Assembly (NCBI GenBank): GCA_902798825.1
Contig: CADBYI010000038.1
Span: 1 to 47,134, forward strand
Reading direction: 5' to 3'
Origin: an uncultured Eubacteriales bacterium
GTDB lineage: Bacteria > Bacillota > Clostridia > Christensenellales > CAG-138
DNA: 47,134 nucleotides
Made by a program: the position numbers and the translations under genes. Positions 1 to 9,435 of the stretch are shown here, piece after piece. The notes under the pieces were generated by a model that did no database searches, was not told the DNA's origin, and worked only from the letters and a program-made list of their open reading frames with translations. How positions within the stretch are numbered: the first letter of the stretch is position 1; each line of letters begins with the position of its first letter.

Positions 1-1
1 G

Positions 2-130
2 CCCGGCGACCACGTGACGATGACGATCAAGCTGATCACCCCCATCGCCATGGAGGAAGGCCTCCGGTTCGCTATCCGCGAGGGCGGCCGCACCGTGGCT
101 TCCGGCGTCGTGTCCAAGGTCATCGAGTAA
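2..130 (+). CDS. tuf: Elongation factor Tu, C-terminal end (partial)
   Basis: This is the last 42 codons of a gene that begins outside the window. The reading frame gives the end of EF-Tu domain 3, with the motifs [26 protein letters not shown] and the terminal GVVSKVIE, which are near-invariant in bacterial EF-Tu. EF-Tu is the GTPase that brings aminoacyl-tRNA to the ribosome in the cytoplasm. The gene ends with TAA and is followed 5 bp later by an intrinsic terminator, so it is the last gene of its transcript. The GTPase domain cannot be seen here, but the identification from the C terminus is secure. Confidence 0.96.
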   Translation, partial: PGDHVTMTIKLITPIAMEEGLRFAIREGGRTVASGVVSKVIE

Positions 131-135
131 GAAAT

Positions 136-170
136 CAAAAAAGAGAGTCGCGATGCGGCTCTCTTTTTTT
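136..170 (+). terminator. Intrinsic terminator after tuf
   Basis: An A-rich lead is followed by a stem with arms GAGAGTCGC and GCGGCTCTC (one G-U pair), a three-base loop and a run of seven T. It sits directly after the tuf stop codon. Confidence 0.9.
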
Positions 171-210
171 GTGTCCGCTGCGGCGGGGCGCTCCGCCTTC
201 GCTTCGCCTC

Positions 211-348
211 CAGGTCCCGCCTACACGCTGCGGTGTGCCGGGCGGCGGGACCTGCAAGGTGTCAAATCCGCCGCACATGTCGCCGGATTTGACATATTTC
301 AGCCGTCCGTTCTTCCCCCGGGCTTGACTGCGCGCGGCTACACCGCGC
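211..348. repeat. Three consecutive inverted repeats in the tuf downstream gap
   Basis: The gap between the tuf terminator and the next promoter holds no gene but three strong inverted repeats in a row. The first has 11 bp perfect arms at 211-221 and 244-254 (CAGGTCCCGCC and its complement) with a smaller ACAC/GTGT hairpin in its loop. The second has 10 bp arms at 261-270 and 284-293 (GTCAAATCCG and complement). The third has 6 bp arms at 332-337 and 343-348 (GCGCGG/CCGCGC). None has a T tract, so these are not ordinary terminators. They could be a dispersed intergenic repeat or a small structured RNA; no family is recognised. Confidence 0.55.
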
Positions 349-372
349 TTGAGCTGATCGTTGGGGAGGTTA

Positions 373-401
373 TTGTCAACAGAGGCGAGGTTTGGTATAC
401 T
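373..401 (+). promoter_or_regulatory. Sigma-A promoter of the zinc-ribbon membrane protein
   Basis: The -35 box TTGTCA (373-378) and -10 box TATACT (396-401) are 17 bp apart, with TGG just before the -10 box giving an extended -10. The start codon is about 25 bp downstream. Confidence 0.8.
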
Positions 402-425
402 CTATATAAAGGAAAAGGGGGGCGA

Positions 426-1109
426 ATGATGGAAAGCGCAGCCGGGATCGGGACGATCCTTCTTATTATATTGATCGGCGGTGGGGGGCTGGTGGCCCTG
501 GGATACATCGTGCGCGCCGCCCTGCGGGTGGGGAATCTGGCCACCATGGTGGCCCGCCTGTTGAAGCAGGCGGACTATGAGGCGGAGACGACCCCCAAGT
601 CCCTGTCCTCGGCGGAGCCTTTGCTCATGGACCGGATCCGGCGGGACTTTCCCGAGTATAATCCGGAGCTGATCCGCCAGCGGGTCGCGGCGGACGCCAA
701 GACCTTTTATGAGAGCGCCCGGGCCGGCCGGTGCCTCTATAAGGAGGGAGTCTCGGACCAGCTGAAGGAACGGCTCGAAAGCTTTTTGCCCCCGGACGTG
801 GCCGGCAGCATCCGGGTGTACAAGGTGGCCCTTTCCGCCTATGACGACGTGTCGGAGGATCGGGTGCTGACCTTCCAGGCGGCGGCCTCCTTCAAGGACC
901 CGGCGGACACCACCCGGCAGCGGCGGCTGATCCTAAAATATCTCGCCGCCTGGTCCACGGACACCATGACCGGCGTGAAGAAAGCCAACTGTCCCAACTG
1001 CGGCGCCCCCATCCCCGCGGTGGGGTCCAAGGTCTGCAAATACTGCGGCACCGCGCTAAAGGTCTGGGCCGGCACCCAGTGGCTGCTGACGGACATCAGA
1101 GAGGATTGA
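426..1109 (+). CDS. Membrane-anchored zinc-ribbon protein of unknown function
   Basis: The product has 227 residues. An N-terminal hydrophobic segment (about residues 8-32, IGTILLIILIGGGGLVALGYIV) should anchor it in the membrane. The middle is soluble and rich in Arg/Lys, and the C terminus carries a zinc ribbon, CPNCGAPIPAVGSKVCKYCG, with two CxxC pairs. The part before the ribbon (ILKYLAAWSTD) recalls Tim44-like domains, but that is only a resemblance. The longer frame that opens at 153 runs through the hairpin region and promoter, so the start is placed at ATG 426 (a second ATG at 429 is possible), after a GGAAAAGGGG purine stretch. It is a single-gene unit with its own promoter and terminator. 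No specific function can be assigned. Confidence 0.8.
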   Translation: MMESAAGIGTILLIILIGGGGLVALGYIVRAALRVGNLATMVARLLKQADYEAETTPKSLSSAEPLLMDRIRRDFPEYNPELIRQRVAADAKTFYESARAGRCLYKEGVSDQLKERLESFLPPDVAGSIRVYKVALSAYDDVSEDRVLTFQAAASFKDPADTTRQRRLILKYLAAWSTDTMTGVKKANCPNCGAPIPAVGSKVCKYCGTALKVWAGTQWLLTDIRED

Positions 1110-1126
1110 ACTTTTTCTTTGAGCCC

Positions 1127-1159
1127 GCACCCTTTCTTTCAAGAAGGGGTGCGTTTTTT
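1127..1159 (+). terminator. Intrinsic terminator
   Basis: Arms GCACCCTTTC (1127-1136) and GAAGGGGTGC (1143-1152) pair with one wobble and are followed by seven T. It ends the zinc-ribbon gene's transcript before the topoisomerase operon. Confidence 0.9.
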
Positions 1160-1224
1160 TCTGTCCCTTTCTTTGAACAATCGGTAAAATCGGCGGGAAA
1201 AAGAGGCGTAGCCGCCACAAGCTG

Positions 1225-1233
1225 TGGTATACT
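1225..1233 (+). promoter_or_regulatory. Extended -10 promoter of the topoisomerase operon
   Basis: TGG followed by TATACT (1228-1233) forms an extended -10 element 33 bp before the ATG. No convincing -35 box lies 16-18 bp upstream, as is common for extended -10 promoters. Confidence 0.55.
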
Positions 1234-1266
1234 GGCCTGTAAGATTTGGGAGGAAAGACACAAGAT

Positions 1267-3231
1267 ATGGAATCCAATTATTCCGTTTCCAACATAACGG
1301 TCATGGAGGGCCTGGACGCGGTTCGGATGCGTCCCGGCATGTATATAGGCACCACGGGGCCCAAGGGGCTCCATCATCTGCTGTGGGAGATCGTGGACAA
1401 CGCCATCGACGAGGCGGCCAACGGCTACGCCAACGAGATCAACGTGACGCTGAACAAGGACGGCTCCGCCACGGTCTTTGACAACGGCCGGGGCATCCCC
1501 GTGGGCATCCACGAGAAGCTGGGCGTCTCCGGCGTGGAGGTGGTCTTCACCCAGCTTCACGCGGGCGGCAAGTTCGGCTACGACTCCTACGGCTACTCCG
1601 GCGGTCTCCACGGCGTGGGCGCGTCCGTGGTGAACGCCCTGTCCCGGTGGGTCACCGTGGAGGTGTTCACCCAGAACCGGTCCTATAAGCAGGAGTTCGA
1701 GAGCGCCGAGGGAGAGGACGGGAAGATCGTCTCCGGCCGGCCCAAGTACCCCCTTATGGAGACGGGCCGGACGAGAAAGCAGGGGTCCCTCATCACGTTT
1801 TTGCCCGACGATCGGGTGTTTGAGACCGTGGAGTGGAACTACGACGTGATCATGCGGCGACTCCGGGAGCTGGCGTATCTGAACCGGGGCGTGAAGCTGA
1901 CGCTCAGCGATATGCGGCCCGGGAAGAAGGATCGGCGGGACGAGTTTTGCTTCGAGGGCGGCCTGTCCGACTTCGTCAGGTATCTGAACAGCGAGAGCAC
2001 CCCCCTCTACGACACGCCCATCCACATCGGCGGCAAGAGCGGGGACATTATGGTGGACCTGGCCATCCAGCACAACGACGGCTACACCGAGAATCTGTTC
2101 TCCTATGTGAACAACATCCCCACCTCCGAGGGCGGCACCCACGAGACCGGCTTCAAGGCGGCGTTCACCAAGTGCATGAACGATTACTGCCGCCGGACCG
2201 GGCTCATCAAGGACAAGGACCCCTCCCTGGCGGGCGAGGATTTTCGGGAGGGACTGACCGTGGTCCTGTCCGTGAAGATGCGGAACATCCAGTTCGAGGG
2301 CCAGACCAAGACCAAGCTGGGCAACACCGAGGCCCGGCCCGCCGTGGAGGCGGTGGTGAGCGCCGAGCTTGGCAAGTATCTGGAGGACATCAAGAACGCG
2401 GCCACGGGGAACATCATCGCCGACAAGGCCATCAAGGCCAGCAAGGCCCGGCAGGCCGCCCGCAAGGCCAAGGAGAACGCCCGGGAAAAGAACAAGCTGG
2501 AGAACGCGCCCCTGGTGGGAAAGCTCTCTAGCTGCACCGGCCGGAACTATGCCATCAACGAGCTATTCATCGTGGAGGGCGACTCCGCCGGCGGCTCCGC
2601 CAAGCAGGGCCGGGACCGGCGGTTCCAGGCCATCTTGCCTCTCAGAGGCAAGCCCCTGAACGTGGAGAAGAAGCGGCTGGAGCAGGTGCTGCAGAACGAG
2701 GAGTTCCGCTCCATCATCACGGCCTTGGGCACCGGCATCGGCGAGGACTTCGACATCAAGAATCTGAAATACGACAAGGTCATCATCCTGGCCGACGCGG
2801 ACCAGGACGGCGCCCATATCCGGGCGATCCTGCTGACCTTCTTCTATCGGTATATGCGGGAGCTCATCAACCAGGGCCACGTGTACATCGGCATGGCGCC
2901 CCTGTATCGGGTGCAAAAGAAGGACGCTAAGCCCATCTACTGCTACGACGATCCGGCCCTGAAGCAGGCGCTCAAGACCGTGGGAAAGAACTATACCCTG
3001 CAGCGGTACAAGGGTCTGGGCGAAATGAACCCGGAGCAGCTGTGGGAGACCACCATGGACCCGGCCCATCGGCGGCTGACCAGGGTGCACATCGAGGACG
3101 CGGCGGACGTGGAGCACCTGGTGACGGTGCTCATGGGGGACAAGGTCCAGTCCCGGAAGGAGTACATCTTCTCCTACGCCGACTTCAACAAGGACAAGAC
3201 CGCTTTTGAGAAGCTGAGAGAACGGCAATGA
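1267..3231 (+). CDS. Type IIA DNA topoisomerase subunit B (GyrB/ParE family)
   Basis: This 654-residue protein is the ATPase and Toprim subunit that with the next gene cuts and passes duplex DNA. The GHKL ATPase is seen in the order [10 protein letters not shown] (general base Glu41, Mg-binding Asn45), DNGRGIP and [12 protein letters not shown]. The Toprim domain has EGDSAGG (Glu437) and DADQDGAH (Asp510, Asp512). The start is ATG 1267, preceded by GGGAGG at 1248-1253; the longer frame from TTG 1246 would overlap that ribosome binding site. The subtype is uncertain. Motifs such as RGKPLNVEK and ITALGTGIG are GyrB-like, but the location next to tuf rather than dnaA/recF suits a second, topoisomerase IV-like pair. 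The gene symbol is therefore left open. Confidence 0.93.
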   Translation: MESNYSVSNITVMEGLDAVRMRPGMYIGTTGPKGLHHLLWEIVDNAIDEAANGYANEINVTLNKDGSATVFDNGRGIPVGIHEKLGVSGVEVVFTQLHAGGKFGYDSYGYSGGLHGVGASVVNALSRWVTVEVFTQNRSYKQEFESAEGEDGKIVSGRPKYPLMETGRTRKQGSLITFLPDDRVFETVEWNYDVIMRRLRELAYLNRGVKLTLSDMRPGKKDRRDEFCFEGGLSDFVRYLNSESTPLYDTPIHIGGKSGDIMVDLAIQHNDGYTENLFSYVNNIPTSEGGTHETGFKAAFTKCMNDYCRRTGLIKDKDPSLAGEDFREGLTVVLSVKMRNIQFEGQTKTKLGNTEARPAVEAVVSAELGKYLEDIKNAATGNIIADKAIKASKARQAARKAKENAREKNKLENAPLVGKLSSCTGRNYAINELFIVEGDSAGGSAKQGRDRRFQAILPLRGKPLNVEKKRLEQVLQNEEFRSIITALGTGIGEDFDIKNLKYDKVIILADADQDGAHIRAILLTFFYRYMRELINQGHVYIGMAPLYRVQKKDAKPIYCYDDPALKQALKTVGKNYTLQRYKGLGEMNPEQLWETTMDPAHRRLTRVHIEDAADVEHLVTVLMGDKVQSRKEYIFSYADFNKDKTAFEKLRERQ

Positions 3232-5648
3232 GCAAGAAACCAGAAGAACCGAAGCAGGAGGAGATCATCCTCTTCAGAAGCATGGACGAGGTCATGCACG
3301 ACTCCATGATCCCTTATGCGGAGCACGTCATCCTGGAGCGGGCCCTGCCCCGGGTGGAGGACGGATTGAAGCCCGTGCAGCGGCGCATCCTCTACACCAT
3401 GATGGAGCTGGGCCTGTCCCCGGACAAGCCCCACAGAAAGAGCGCCCGCATCGTGGGCGACTGCCTGGGCAAATACCATCCCCACGGGGACAGCTCCGTG
3501 TATGAGGCCATGGTCCACATGGCCCAGCCCTTCGCCATGAGTCTGCCCCTGGTGGACGGCCACGGCAACTTCGGCTCCATCGACGGGGACTCCGCCGCCG
3601 CCATGCGATACACCGAGGCCAGGATGACCGACGCGGCCATGCAGCTCCTCAGGGACATCGACCTGGACACGGTGGACTATTCCTTGAACTTCGACGACAC
3701 GCTGAAGGAGCCGGACCTGCTCCCCGGCCGATTCCCGAACCTGCTCATCAACGGGGCCTCGGGCATCGCGGTGGGCCTGGCCACCAACATCCCGCCCCAC
3801 AACCCAGGGGAGGCCATCGACGCGGCGGTGGCCATGATCGACGACCCCCGGATCAGCCTGAAGAAGCTCATGGAGATCATGCCCGCCCCGGACTTCCCCA
3901 CCGGCGGGTACCTCATCGACTCTCCGGAGATCACCGCCGCCTATGAGACGGGCCGGGGGAAGCTGACCATGCGGGCCAAGACCCACTTTGAACAGCAGAA
4001 GAACGGCAAGACCCTTATCGTCATCACCGAGATACCCTTCGGCGTCAACAAGGCCGCGGCCCTGCAGAAGATTTTGACCGTGACCCAGGAGAAGAAGGCC
4101 ATGTTCGCCGGGGTGGCGGACATCCGGGACGAATCCGACCGTCAGGGCATGCGGGCCGTGGTGGAGGTAAAGAAGGACGCGGACCCGGAGAAGATCCTCC
4201 AGGCCCTGTTCAAGTATTCGGACCTGCAGTGCACCTTCGGCGTGAACATGACCGCCATCGCCGAGGGCAAGCCCCAGCAGCTGGACCTTAGGAGCATCCT
4301 CAAATACTTCATCAACCACCAGAAGAACGTCATCACCCGGCGGACCAAGTGCGAGCTGGAGACGGCCCGCCGCCGGGAGCATATCCTGGAAGGCCTCATG
4401 GTGGCGGTGGACCACGTGGACGCGGTCATCAAGCTGATCCGCGCCAGCAAGTCTCCCAAGGAGGCCAAGGAAAAGCTGATGGACAGGTACAGCCTGTCCG
4501 AGGTCCAGGCCCAGGCCATACTGGACCTGCGGCTCCAGCGGCTGACCAATCTGGAGCTGGTGGCCATCGAGAAGGAATACCACGACGTACAGAAGCGCAT
4601 CGCCGAGCTGGAAGGCATCCTGGCCTCGGAGAAGAAGCTCATGGCCCTCATCAAGAAGGAGCTTTTGGAGATCAAGAAGCTGTTCCCCCTGCCCCGCCGG
4701 ACCCAGATCGTCAAGGGCGACACCCGGATCGAGCTCAGCGAGGAGAACGCGGTGGTCACCGAGGAGATGGCCGTGGCCTTCTGCGACGATTTGAAGGTGC
4801 GCAAGTGGCCCTCTCGGCTCTTCACCCTGGGGGAGATCAGCGCCGACAAGCCCTGGCGCGTGGTGAAGCTCATGGGGAACGAGAAGCTGCGCCTGTTCAC
4901 GGACCGGGGGGATATGCTGATGCTGAACGTCGGCGACATCCCCGAGACCCGGCCCACGGCCAGGGCGGTGAGCCTCACGTCCCTGCTGGCCTTCGAGAAG
5001 AACGAGCAGATCGTGGCCGTGTTCCCGGAGGACGGGGACGGCGATTATCTCTTCTACACCGCGGGCGGCGCCGTGAAGCGGACCCCCTGCACCGACTATT
5101 CCGTCCGCGCCAAGCGCACGGCGGCGTTGAACCTGAAGGACAAGGACAAGCTCCTGGCCGTGGAGAAGGCCAACGGTCTGTCCCTGCTGCTGGTGACGGA
5201 GAAGGGCATGAGCATCCGCTTCGCCGCGGAGGAGGTCCCCTCCATGGGCCGGGGGTCCTCGGGCGTGAGGGGCATCAAGCTGGAGGACGGGGACCGGGTC
5301 ATCTATGCCGGCCAGACCGACGACGAAGGGGAACTGGCCCTCGTCACCGACCGGGGATTCTCCAAACGGTCCTTCCTATTTGAATATGAGCCCCAAGGCC
5401 GGGGCGGCAAGGGTCTCAAGACCTTCGACTTCAACAAGCGGGGCACCAACGGCACGAGGCTGGTCTGGGCCCAGCCGGTGAAGGAGCCCTATGACATCGT
5501 CATCGTCCAGCGGCGGAGCCCCGAGACCCCCCTGAACACGGAGCAGCTCCGGCTGGAGGACCGGTTCAGCAAGGGGACCATGGCGGTGACCGTGCTCCTT
5601 GACGACGACGTGGTGGGCGTGCGCATGGTCCTGTCGGGGAAAATTTGA
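3228..5648 (+). CDS. Type IIA DNA topoisomerase subunit A (GyrA/ParC family)
   Basis: This 806-residue breakage-reunion subunit overlaps the B subunit by 4 bp (ATGA), so the two are translationally coupled and form an A2B2 enzyme. The winged-helix region shows [19 protein letters not shown] (the quinolone-determining region, Ser followed by Ser-Val-Tyr) and [11 protein letters not shown], with the catalytic Tyr128. A coiled-coil region follows, then a C-terminal beta-pinwheel with [14 protein letters not shown] GyrA-box-like element occurs only late (QGRGGKG, about residue 723), where gyrases also have a degenerate copy; I do not see a canonical QRRGGKG in the first blade. This leaves gyrase versus topoisomerase IV undecided. 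The length is normal for either. Confidence 0.93.
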   Translation: MSKKPEEPKQEEIILFRSMDEVMHDSMIPYAEHVILERALPRVEDGLKPVQRRILYTMMELGLSPDKPHRKSARIVGDCLGKYHPHGDSSVYEAMVHMAQPFAMSLPLVDGHGNFGSIDGDSAAAMRYTEARMTDAAMQLLRDIDLDTVDYSLNFDDTLKEPDLLPGRFPNLLINGASGIAVGLATNIPPHNPGEAIDAAVAMIDDPRISLKKLMEIMPAPDFPTGGYLIDSPEITAAYETGRGKLTMRAKTHFEQQKNGKTLIVITEIPFGVNKAAALQKILTVTQEKKAMFAGVADIRDESDRQGMRAVVEVKKDADPEKILQALFKYSDLQCTFGVNMTAIAEGKPQQLDLRSILKYFINHQKNVITRRTKCELETARRREHILEGLMVAVDHVDAVIKLIRASKSPKEAKEKLMDRYSLSEVQAQAILDLRLQRLTNLELVAIEKEYHDVQKRIAELEGILASEKKLMALIKKELLEIKKLFPLPRRTQIVKGDTRIELSEENAVVTEEMAVAFCDDLKVRKWPSRLFTLGEISADKPWRVVKLMGNEKLRLFTDRGDMLMLNVGDIPETRPTARAVSLTSLLAFEKNEQIVAVFPEDGDGDYLFYTAGGAVKRTPCTDYSVRAKRTAALNLKDKDKLLAVEKANGLSLLLVTEKGMSIRFAAEEVPSMGRGSSGVRGIKLEDGDRVIYAGQTDDEGELALVTDRGFSKRSFLFEYEPQGRGGKGLKTFDFNKRGTNGTRLVWAQPVKEPYDIVIVQRRSPETPLNTEQLRLEDRFSKGTMAVTVLLDDDVVGVRMVLSGKI

Positions 5649-5715
5649 CCCCCGGCGCAACCTTTGGGCCCCCTGTCTGGTATTGAGGGTGAAACCACAA
5701 GGGAGGAAACTGAAA

Positions 5716-6792
5716 ATGAAACGCACGAAAGCGATCATAGCCCTATTGCTGGCGTCGGTTTTGACGCTGATGCTCATGGGCTGCAGCAACAAGTCCAATA
5801 GAAGCGCCCAGGAGTATGGGTACTATCCCGAACCGGCGGCGGCCTACGACGCGGCCGAGTTTGAGATGGATGTGCCCATGGCGGAGGAAGGCTATGCCAA
5901 CGCCAAGGCCGCCGGGAAGGTGTCCACCACCGCCACCGCCCAGGACAGTGGGGAGAGCACCAATCTCACCGGGGCGGTCAGCGGCCGTAAGATCATAAAA
6001 AACGGGGAGCTGTCCATCCAGACCCGGGAGTTCGACGAGTTCCTGGAGCAGCTGAACCGGTCCATCCTGACCGCGGGCGGCTACGTGGAAAGCTCCAGCA
6101 TAAACGGCAACAGCTACAACCGGAACCGGATGCGGTCCGCCGACGTGACCGCCCGCATCCCTGCCGAGCAGCTGGACGCCTTCTGCGACCAGGTGTCGGA
6201 GCTGGGCAACGTGACCTTTAAGAACCTGTACACCCGGGACGTGACGCTGACCTACGTGGATTTGGAAAGCCACGTGAAGGCCCTGCGCACCGAGCAGGAG
6301 ACGCTGATGGAGCTTTTGAAGAAGGCGGAAAAGGTGGAGGACATCATCACCATCCAGAGCCGCCTCTCCGACGTGCTCTATCAGATCGAAAGCTATGAAT
6401 CCACCCTGCGTACCTTTGACGATCAGATCACCTATTCCTCCGTGCACCTGTCCATTCAGGAGGTGGCGCGGGAGACCGCCGTGGAGAGGGAGACCGCCGG
6501 AGAGGAGATCGCCCGCCGGTTCCGGGAGAACTGGGAGGACGTGAAGGAGGGCGCGACCCGGTTCGGCATCGACTTCGTGTCCGATCTGCCCGTGATCCTG
6601 GTCTGGGTGGTGTTCCTGGGGATCATCGTTCTCGTGGCGGTGCTCCTGGTGAAGGGCGGCCCCAAGCGCAAAGCCAAGCGGGAGAAGCGTAAGGCCTTGA
6701 AGCAGCAGAAGAAGTATCAGAAGGAGCAGGCCAAGCTGAAACAGCAGGAGAGCGTGACCAAGCTCCCCGAGAAAACGGAAGAAAAGAAGTAA
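5716..6792 (+). CDS. DUF4349 lipoprotein
   Basis: This 358-residue predicted lipoprotein has a signal peptide ending in the lipobox LMGC (Cys about residue 22), a low-complexity linker, a DUF4349 domain (from GRKIIKNGELSIQTREFDEFLEQL to about residue 260, with a coiled-coil middle including LESHVKALRTEQETLMELL), and one transmembrane segment (LPVILVWVVFLGIIVLVAVLLV) followed by a very Lys-rich cytoplasmic tail. The start ATG 5716 has GGGAGG 9 bases upstream; an upstream extension would remove the signal peptide from the N terminus. The family's function is unknown. The gene lies 67 bp after the topoisomerase operon with no visible terminator between, so it could be read from the same transcript. 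Confidence 0.88.
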   Translation: MKRTKAIIALLLASVLTLMLMGCSNKSNRSAQEYGYYPEPAAAYDAAEFEMDVPMAEEGYANAKAAGKVSTTATAQDSGESTNLTGAVSGRKIIKNGELSIQTREFDEFLEQLNRSILTAGGYVESSSINGNSYNRNRMRSADVTARIPAEQLDAFCDQVSELGNVTFKNLYTRDVTLTYVDLESHVKALRTEQETLMELLKKAEKVEDIITIQSRLSDVLYQIESYESTLRTFDDQITYSSVHLSIQEVARETAVERETAGEEIARRFRENWEDVKEGATRFGIDFVSDLPVILVWVVFLGIIVLVAVLLVKGGPKRKAKREKRKALKQQKKYQKEQAKLKQQESVTKLPEKTEEKK

Positions 6793-6832
6793 GCGCAAAA
6801 CAGCAGGGGGCCGAAGAGCCCCCTCTTTGCGC
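6793..6832 (+). other. Intercistronic hairpin between DUF4349 and mtaD
   Basis: A perfect GCGCAAA/TTTGCGC outer pair (6793-6799, 6826-6832) encloses a perfect GGGGGC/GCCCCC inner stem. There is no T tract, and the hairpin ends right at the mtaD ribosome binding site (GGAGGGAG). It may protect RNA ends or modulate downstream translation rather than terminate. Confidence 0.55.
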
Positions 6833-6846
6833 GGAGGGAGAAGCGT

Positions 6847-8145
6847 ATGAAGCGGTTGCTGAAGGGTGCGGATATCCTGTCCTGGGAGAGCGACGCCTTC
6901 GTTTGCCTGAAAAACGGGTATCTGGGCATCGACGGGGACCGGATCGACTATCTGGGCACGGAGGCCCCCCGGACGGCTTACGACCAGGTCAAGGACATGA
7001 CCGGCAAGCTTTTGCTGCCGGGCCTCGTCAACGGCCACACCCACACGGGCATGAGCCTTTTGCGGGGCCTGGGGAGCGATTTGCCCCTGCAGCAGTGGCT
7101 GTTCGACACCGTCTTCCCCGTGGAGGACCGGCTCACCGACGAGGACCTTCGAATCGGCATGGAGCTGTCCCTGCTGGAGATGATCGCCTCCGGCACCACG
7201 GCCTTCACGGATATGTATATGGGCGCCGGCTATTGCGCCCCGGCCATCCTCGCCGCTGGCCTGAAGGCCAACCTGTGCCGGCCCCTGCAATCCTTCGACC
7301 CCGACGAGGAGCCCATGACCTGTCGCCGGATGGGGGAGATGCTGGCCCTCTACGAGGAGTGGAACGGGACCGGGGGCGGCCGGATCGTCACGGACTTCTC
7401 CATCCACGCCGAGTACACCTGCACGGAAAAGATGGTCCGGGCCGCGGCGGAGGAGGCGCAAAAGCGGGGCGCCGGCATGCACATCCACCTGTCGGAGACG
7501 GAAGCGGAGCAGCAGAAGTGCATCGAGAAATACGGCCTGACCCCGGCCCAATGGTTCGATAAGCTGGGGGCCTTCTCCGGCCGGGCCTACGCCGCCCACT
7601 GCGTGTGGCTGACAGAGGAGGATCGGGCCCTGCTGAAGGAGAGAAACGTGGTCGCGGTCCATTGCCCGGAGAGCAATCTCAAGCTGGGCAGCGGCGTGGC
7701 GGACGTGCCCGCCATGGTGCGAGAGGGCATGACGGTGGCCCTGGGCACCGACGGCGCGGCCAGCAACAACAACCTGAATATGCTGGAGGAAATGCATCTG
7801 TGCGCCCTGCTCCACAAGGGGGTGCGGCGTGACCCCACGTTGCTGCCGCTGCAGGAGGTGCTGAAGATGGCCACGGTGAACGGGGCCAGGCTTCAGGGCC
7901 GCCCGGACACCGGCGTGCTGGCCGTGGGCAAAAAGGCGGATGTGGTCGCCGTGGACATGGACCGGCCCCACCTGACGCCCTGCATCGACCCGCTGTCGAA
8001 CCTGCTCTATTCCGCCCAGGCGGCGGACGTGTGCCTGACCATGGTGGACGGACGGGTCCTCTATGAGGACGGAACCTTTTATACCCTGGATCGGGAGAGG
8101 ATCCTCTTCGAGGCAAGGCGGGCAGCTGCCAGGTTGATGGGCTGA
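6847..8145 (+). CDS. mtaD: 5-methylthioadenosine/S-adenosylhomocysteine deaminase (amidohydrolase)
   Basis: This 432-residue metal-dependent amidohydrolase deaminates S-adenosylhomocysteine or methylthioadenosine to the inosyl products, part of SAM by-product salvage in the cytoplasm. The metal-binding motifs are NGHTHTGM (His64, His66), HIHLSETEAE, AAHCVWL and LGTDGAASNNNLNM, the last being highly typical of MtaD/SahH-type deaminases. The ATG 6847 follows GGAGGGAG by 6 bp. An intrinsic terminator follows at 8186. Related chlorohydrolase and guanine deaminase families are alternatives, but the SASNN-type motif favours MtaD. Confidence 0.9.
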   Translation: MKRLLKGADILSWESDAFVCLKNGYLGIDGDRIDYLGTEAPRTAYDQVKDMTGKLLLPGLVNGHTHTGMSLLRGLGSDLPLQQWLFDTVFPVEDRLTDEDLRIGMELSLLEMIASGTTAFTDMYMGAGYCAPAILAAGLKANLCRPLQSFDPDEEPMTCRRMGEMLALYEEWNGTGGGRIVTDFSIHAEYTCTEKMVRAAAEEAQKRGAGMHIHLSETEAEQQKCIEKYGLTPAQWFDKLGAFSGRAYAAHCVWLTEEDRALLKERNVVAVHCPESNLKLGSGVADVPAMVREGMTVALGTDGAASNNNLNMLEEMHLCALLHKGVRRDPTLLPLQEVLKMATVNGARLQGRPDTGVLAVGKKADVVAVDMDRPHLTPCIDPLSNLLYSAQAADVCLTMVDGRVLYEDGTFYTLDRERILFEARRAAARLMG

Positions 8146-8185
8146 TTTGCAGGATTTCCTTCACAATAAAAATATATTGTTATCT

Positions 8186-8232
8186 ATGCGCAGGACAAAA
8201 TGCGAAACACTGTCCCTGCGCATCGATTTTTT
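8186..8232 (+). terminator. Intrinsic terminator after mtaD
   Basis: Arms ATGCGCAGGACA (8186-8197) and TGTCCCTGCGCAT (8211-8223) pair with a single bulged base, followed by CGA and a T run at 8227-8232. Confidence 0.85.
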
Positions 8233-8262
8233 AAAAAAATCCGCTAAAAAAAGCAAAACAGC

Positions 8263-8313
8263 TTGTATTTTTTTCTGCTCTGCCTTAAAATATAAGTGCC
8301 AAGGTATCCTTGG
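8263..8313 (+). promoter_or_regulatory. TRAP transporter promoter with operator-like palindrome
   Basis: The -35 box TTGTAT (8263-8268) and -10 box TAAAAT (8286-8291) are 17 bp apart. A perfect palindrome, CCAAGG-TAT-CCTTGG (8299-8313), lies at the expected transcription start, where a repressor would block initiation. No candidate regulator is encoded next to it. Confidence 0.7.
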
Positions 8314-8341
8314 TGAAACAAATAGGAAAAGGAGAGCTATC

Positions 8342-9313
8342 ATGAAAAAGTTTCTGGCGATTGTCCTGGTTGCGATCATGGTCCTTGCCGTGACCCCCAC
8401 TGCGCGGGCCGCGTCGAAAGAGTCTCTGACCATGGGCACTGGCGGTGAATCGGGCACCTACTTTGCGGTGGGCGGCGTGTTGGCCAACGTGCTCAATGAG
8501 AAGAATCCTGATCTGATGAACGTGAACGTGGTGTCCACCGGCGGTTCCAAGGACAATCTGGAGAACATGCTGATCGGCATCTATCAGCTGGCCACCGTGC
8601 AGTCCGACGTTATGACCTATGGTTACGAGGGCGTTCGTAGCTTTGCGGCGTCCGGTGCCGTGCCCAACGTCCGGGTCCTGGCCGGCCTCTATGCCGAGAC
8701 CATCCAGATCGTCACCACCAACCCCGACATCAAGACCGTGGCCGACCTGAAGGGCAAGAAGGTCTGCGTGGGAGATCAGAACTCCGGTACCTACTTCAAT
8801 GCCACCGACGTGTTCAACGCCTACGGCCTGGACATTGAGAAGGACATCACCCCCATCTTCCAGTCCTTCGCCGCCTCCACCGAGAGCCTCAAGGACGGCA
8901 AGATCGACGCCGCCTTCCTGACCGCCGGCGCCCCCACCACCTCCGTGGTCGACCTGGGCACGGCGAAGCCCGTGTACCTGGTCTCCATCGACGATGAGCA
9001 CATCGAGAAGCTCCTGGCTGACTGCCCCTTCTATGCCAAGCTCATCATCGGCAAGGATGTCTACGGCACGCCCGAAGACTGCCAGACCGTGACCGTGAAG
9101 GCCACGCTGGTGGCCGACGCCTCCGTCAGCGATGACGTGGCCTACGCCATCGTGAAGACCATCTTCGAGAACAAGGAGGAGATCACCGCGGCCCACGCCA
9201 AGGGCGCTGAGCTGGACCTGACCTTCGCCACCGAGGGCATGGCCGTCCCCTTCCATCCCGGCGCTGCCAAGTACTACGCCGAGCAGGGCATCACCGTGGA
9301 CACGGGCGCCTGA
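8342..9313 (+). CDS. TAXI-family TRAP transporter solute-binding protein
   Basis: This 323-residue secreted substrate receptor delivers solute to the permease encoded next. A Sec signal peptide (MKKFLAIVLVAIMVLAVTPTARA, cleavage near residue 23) has no lipobox Cys. The mature protein begins with LTMGTGGESGTYFAVGG, the hallmark of the TAXI (TRAP-associated extracytoplasmic immunogenic) family, and contains VSTGGSKDNLENM and VGDQNSGTYFNA. ATG 8342 has GGAGAG upstream, and a longer upstream frame would place the promoter inside the gene. TAXI substrates are usually dicarboxylates or glutamate/glutamine; the substrate here cannot be read. With no lipid anchor, retention at the cell surface of a Gram-positive-type cell is unexplained. 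Confidence 0.92.
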   Translation: MKKFLAIVLVAIMVLAVTPTARAASKESLTMGTGGESGTYFAVGGVLANVLNEKNPDLMNVNVVSTGGSKDNLENMLIGIYQLATVQSDVMTYGYEGVRSFAASGAVPNVRVLAGLYAETIQIVTTNPDIKTVADLKGKKVCVGDQNSGTYFNATDVFNAYGLDIEKDITPIFQSFAASTESLKDGKIDAAFLTAGAPTTSVVDLGTAKPVYLVSIDDEHIEKLLADCPFYAKLIIGKDVYGTPEDCQTVTVKATLVADASVSDDVAYAIVKTIFENKEEITAAHAKGAELDLTFATEGMAVPFHPGAAKYYAEQGITVDTGA

Positions 9314-9343
9314 TGGAACCGGCCATAGAATAAAGTGAACCAA

Positions 9344-9386
9344 CAGGAGCTGCTGCGTTCTCCCCGTAGGGCCGCGGCGGCTCCTG
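9344..9386 (+). other. Strong hairpin between TRAP receptor and permease genes
   Basis: Arms of 14 bases (9344-9357 and 9373-9386) pair throughout with two G-U wobbles, the outer seven (CAGGAGC/GCTCCTG) being perfect. No strong T tract follows, only CTTTT a few bases on. Hairpins in this position commonly stabilise the receptor mRNA and lower permease expression; here that is an inference. Confidence 0.6.
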
Positions 9387-9435
9387 CCGTGCTTTTCAGC
9401 GTTCCAACAAATTTTTGCAGCGGAGGAGCAGCTCC

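Noticed and set aside
1246..1266. TTG start for the topoisomerase B subunit
   Set aside because: The TTG overlaps the GGGAGG ribosome binding site that serves ATG 1267, and the added residues are outside the family's N terminus.
1267..5648. Firm naming as gyrB/gyrA or parE/parC
   Set aside because: Motifs conflict (GyrB-like Toprim region, no clear canonical GyrA box in the first blade), and the chromosome position does not decide it. The rest of the genome would be needed.
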